NCBI GenBank assembly: GCA_944384125.1
Contig: CALWSF010000001.1
Coordinates: forward strand, 88,734-152,733
Reading direction: 5' to 3'
DNA length: 64,000 bases
Source of the DNA: an uncultured Lachnospiraceae bacterium
Lineage (GTDB): Bacteria > Bacillota > Clostridia > Lachnospirales > Lachnospiraceae
The position numbers were made by a program, and so were the translations under genes. Position 1 is the stretch's first letter, and each line of letters opens with the position of its first letter. This document shows, in pieces, positions 63,957 through 64,000 of the stretch. The notes beneath the pieces are model-generated. The model made no database searches, was not told the DNA's origin, and was given only the letters and a program-made list of their open reading frames with translations.

Positions 63957-64000
63957 AAAATCGCTGTAAACCCTTGTATTTACTGGGCTGCAGCGATTTT
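63957..64000 (+). terminator. Terminator-like hairpin at the window end
   Basis: AAAATCGCTG (63957-63966) pairs with CAGCGATTTT (63991-64000), with AACCC/GGGCT extending inward. Twenty-seven bases after the strong promoter, it could be an attenuator or end the nagZ transcript. The window cuts off the downstream bases. Confidence 0.55.

Noticed and set aside
1-64000. tRNA, rRNA, CRISPR, insertion sequence or prophage genes
   Set aside because: I searched the intergenic gaps by eye for tRNA arms, repeat arrays and transposase motifs and saw none.

Overview
The window looks like a chromosomal segment of a spore-forming, low-to-mid G+C Firmicute, most likely a member of the Lachnospiraceae or a close relative in Clostridia. 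The reasons are the SipL-type spore morphogenesis protein, the spoIVB-spo0A pair with 0A boxes, a long S10-spc-alpha ribosomal protein block that includes secY, adk, map, a KOW gene and infA, zinc-type S14 and L36, and RBS and promoter sequences of classical Gram-positive form. This assignment is inference from gene content; no taxonomic search was possible. Almost all genes lie on the + strand; only a DNA glycosylase, an XRE regulator and an rRNA methyltransferase-like gene are on the - strand. I see no insertion sequence, prophage, CRISPR array, rRNA or tRNA gene.

Region 1 (1-36,700) is a mosaic of small housekeeping and accessory operons. It holds sipL behind a sigma-E-like promoter; an OLD-like ATPase/TOPRIM protein with a cysteine cluster; a fused GIY-YIG/YaaA protein; a CDF metal transporter; two paralogous surface metallophosphoesterases; NUDIX, DUF554, LysR and flavin-type oxidase genes; radical SAM and Ogg-like genes meeting in a shared hairpin; a thioesterase/MBL/VOC/pyrC run; malQ; a DUF134-NifX fusion; two ABC-F ATPases; a sugar nucleotidyltransferase; a DAACS symporter; exoA; a GH13 protein that has lost its catalytic residues and is translationally coupled to a subtilase; an FMN riboswitch upstream of ribU; a creatininase-family enzyme; and a cell-wall-binding repeat protein.

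Region 2 (36,720-53,750) is the ribosomal superoperon: rpsJ rplC rplD rplW rplB rpsS rplV rpsC rplP rpmC rpsQ rplN rplX rplE rpsZ rpsH rplF rplR rpsE rpmD rplO secY adk map KOW infA rpmJ rpsM rpsK rpsD rpoA rplQ. It is bounded by strong terminators on both sides. It starts at a clear promoter followed by a leader that closes with a long-range stem. A second strong promoter lies between infA and rpmJ. Several intergenic spacers of 110-250 nt form multi-hairpin RNAs and are candidates for ribosomal-protein feedback or attenuation.

Region 3 (53,750-64,000) holds spoIVB and spo0A, the latter with two tandem 0A boxes, a third box, a possible sigma-H promoter and a sigma-A promoter. It continues with a TIM-barrel protein, glgA, an HD phosphohydrolase, a divergent PAP2 protein, maf, a HAD phosphatase broken by a one-base frameshift, a PrsA-like lipoprotein and a GH3 hexosaminidase. 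The window ends in a strong promoter followed almost at once by a terminator-like hairpin.

The observations most worth follow-up are the catalytically dead GH13 protein coupled to a protease, the DUF134-NifX fusion with an internal start and twin palindromic operators, the GIY-YIG-YaaA fusion with a long structured leader, the cysteine-cluster OLD-like protein, and the structured RNAs of the ribosomal block.
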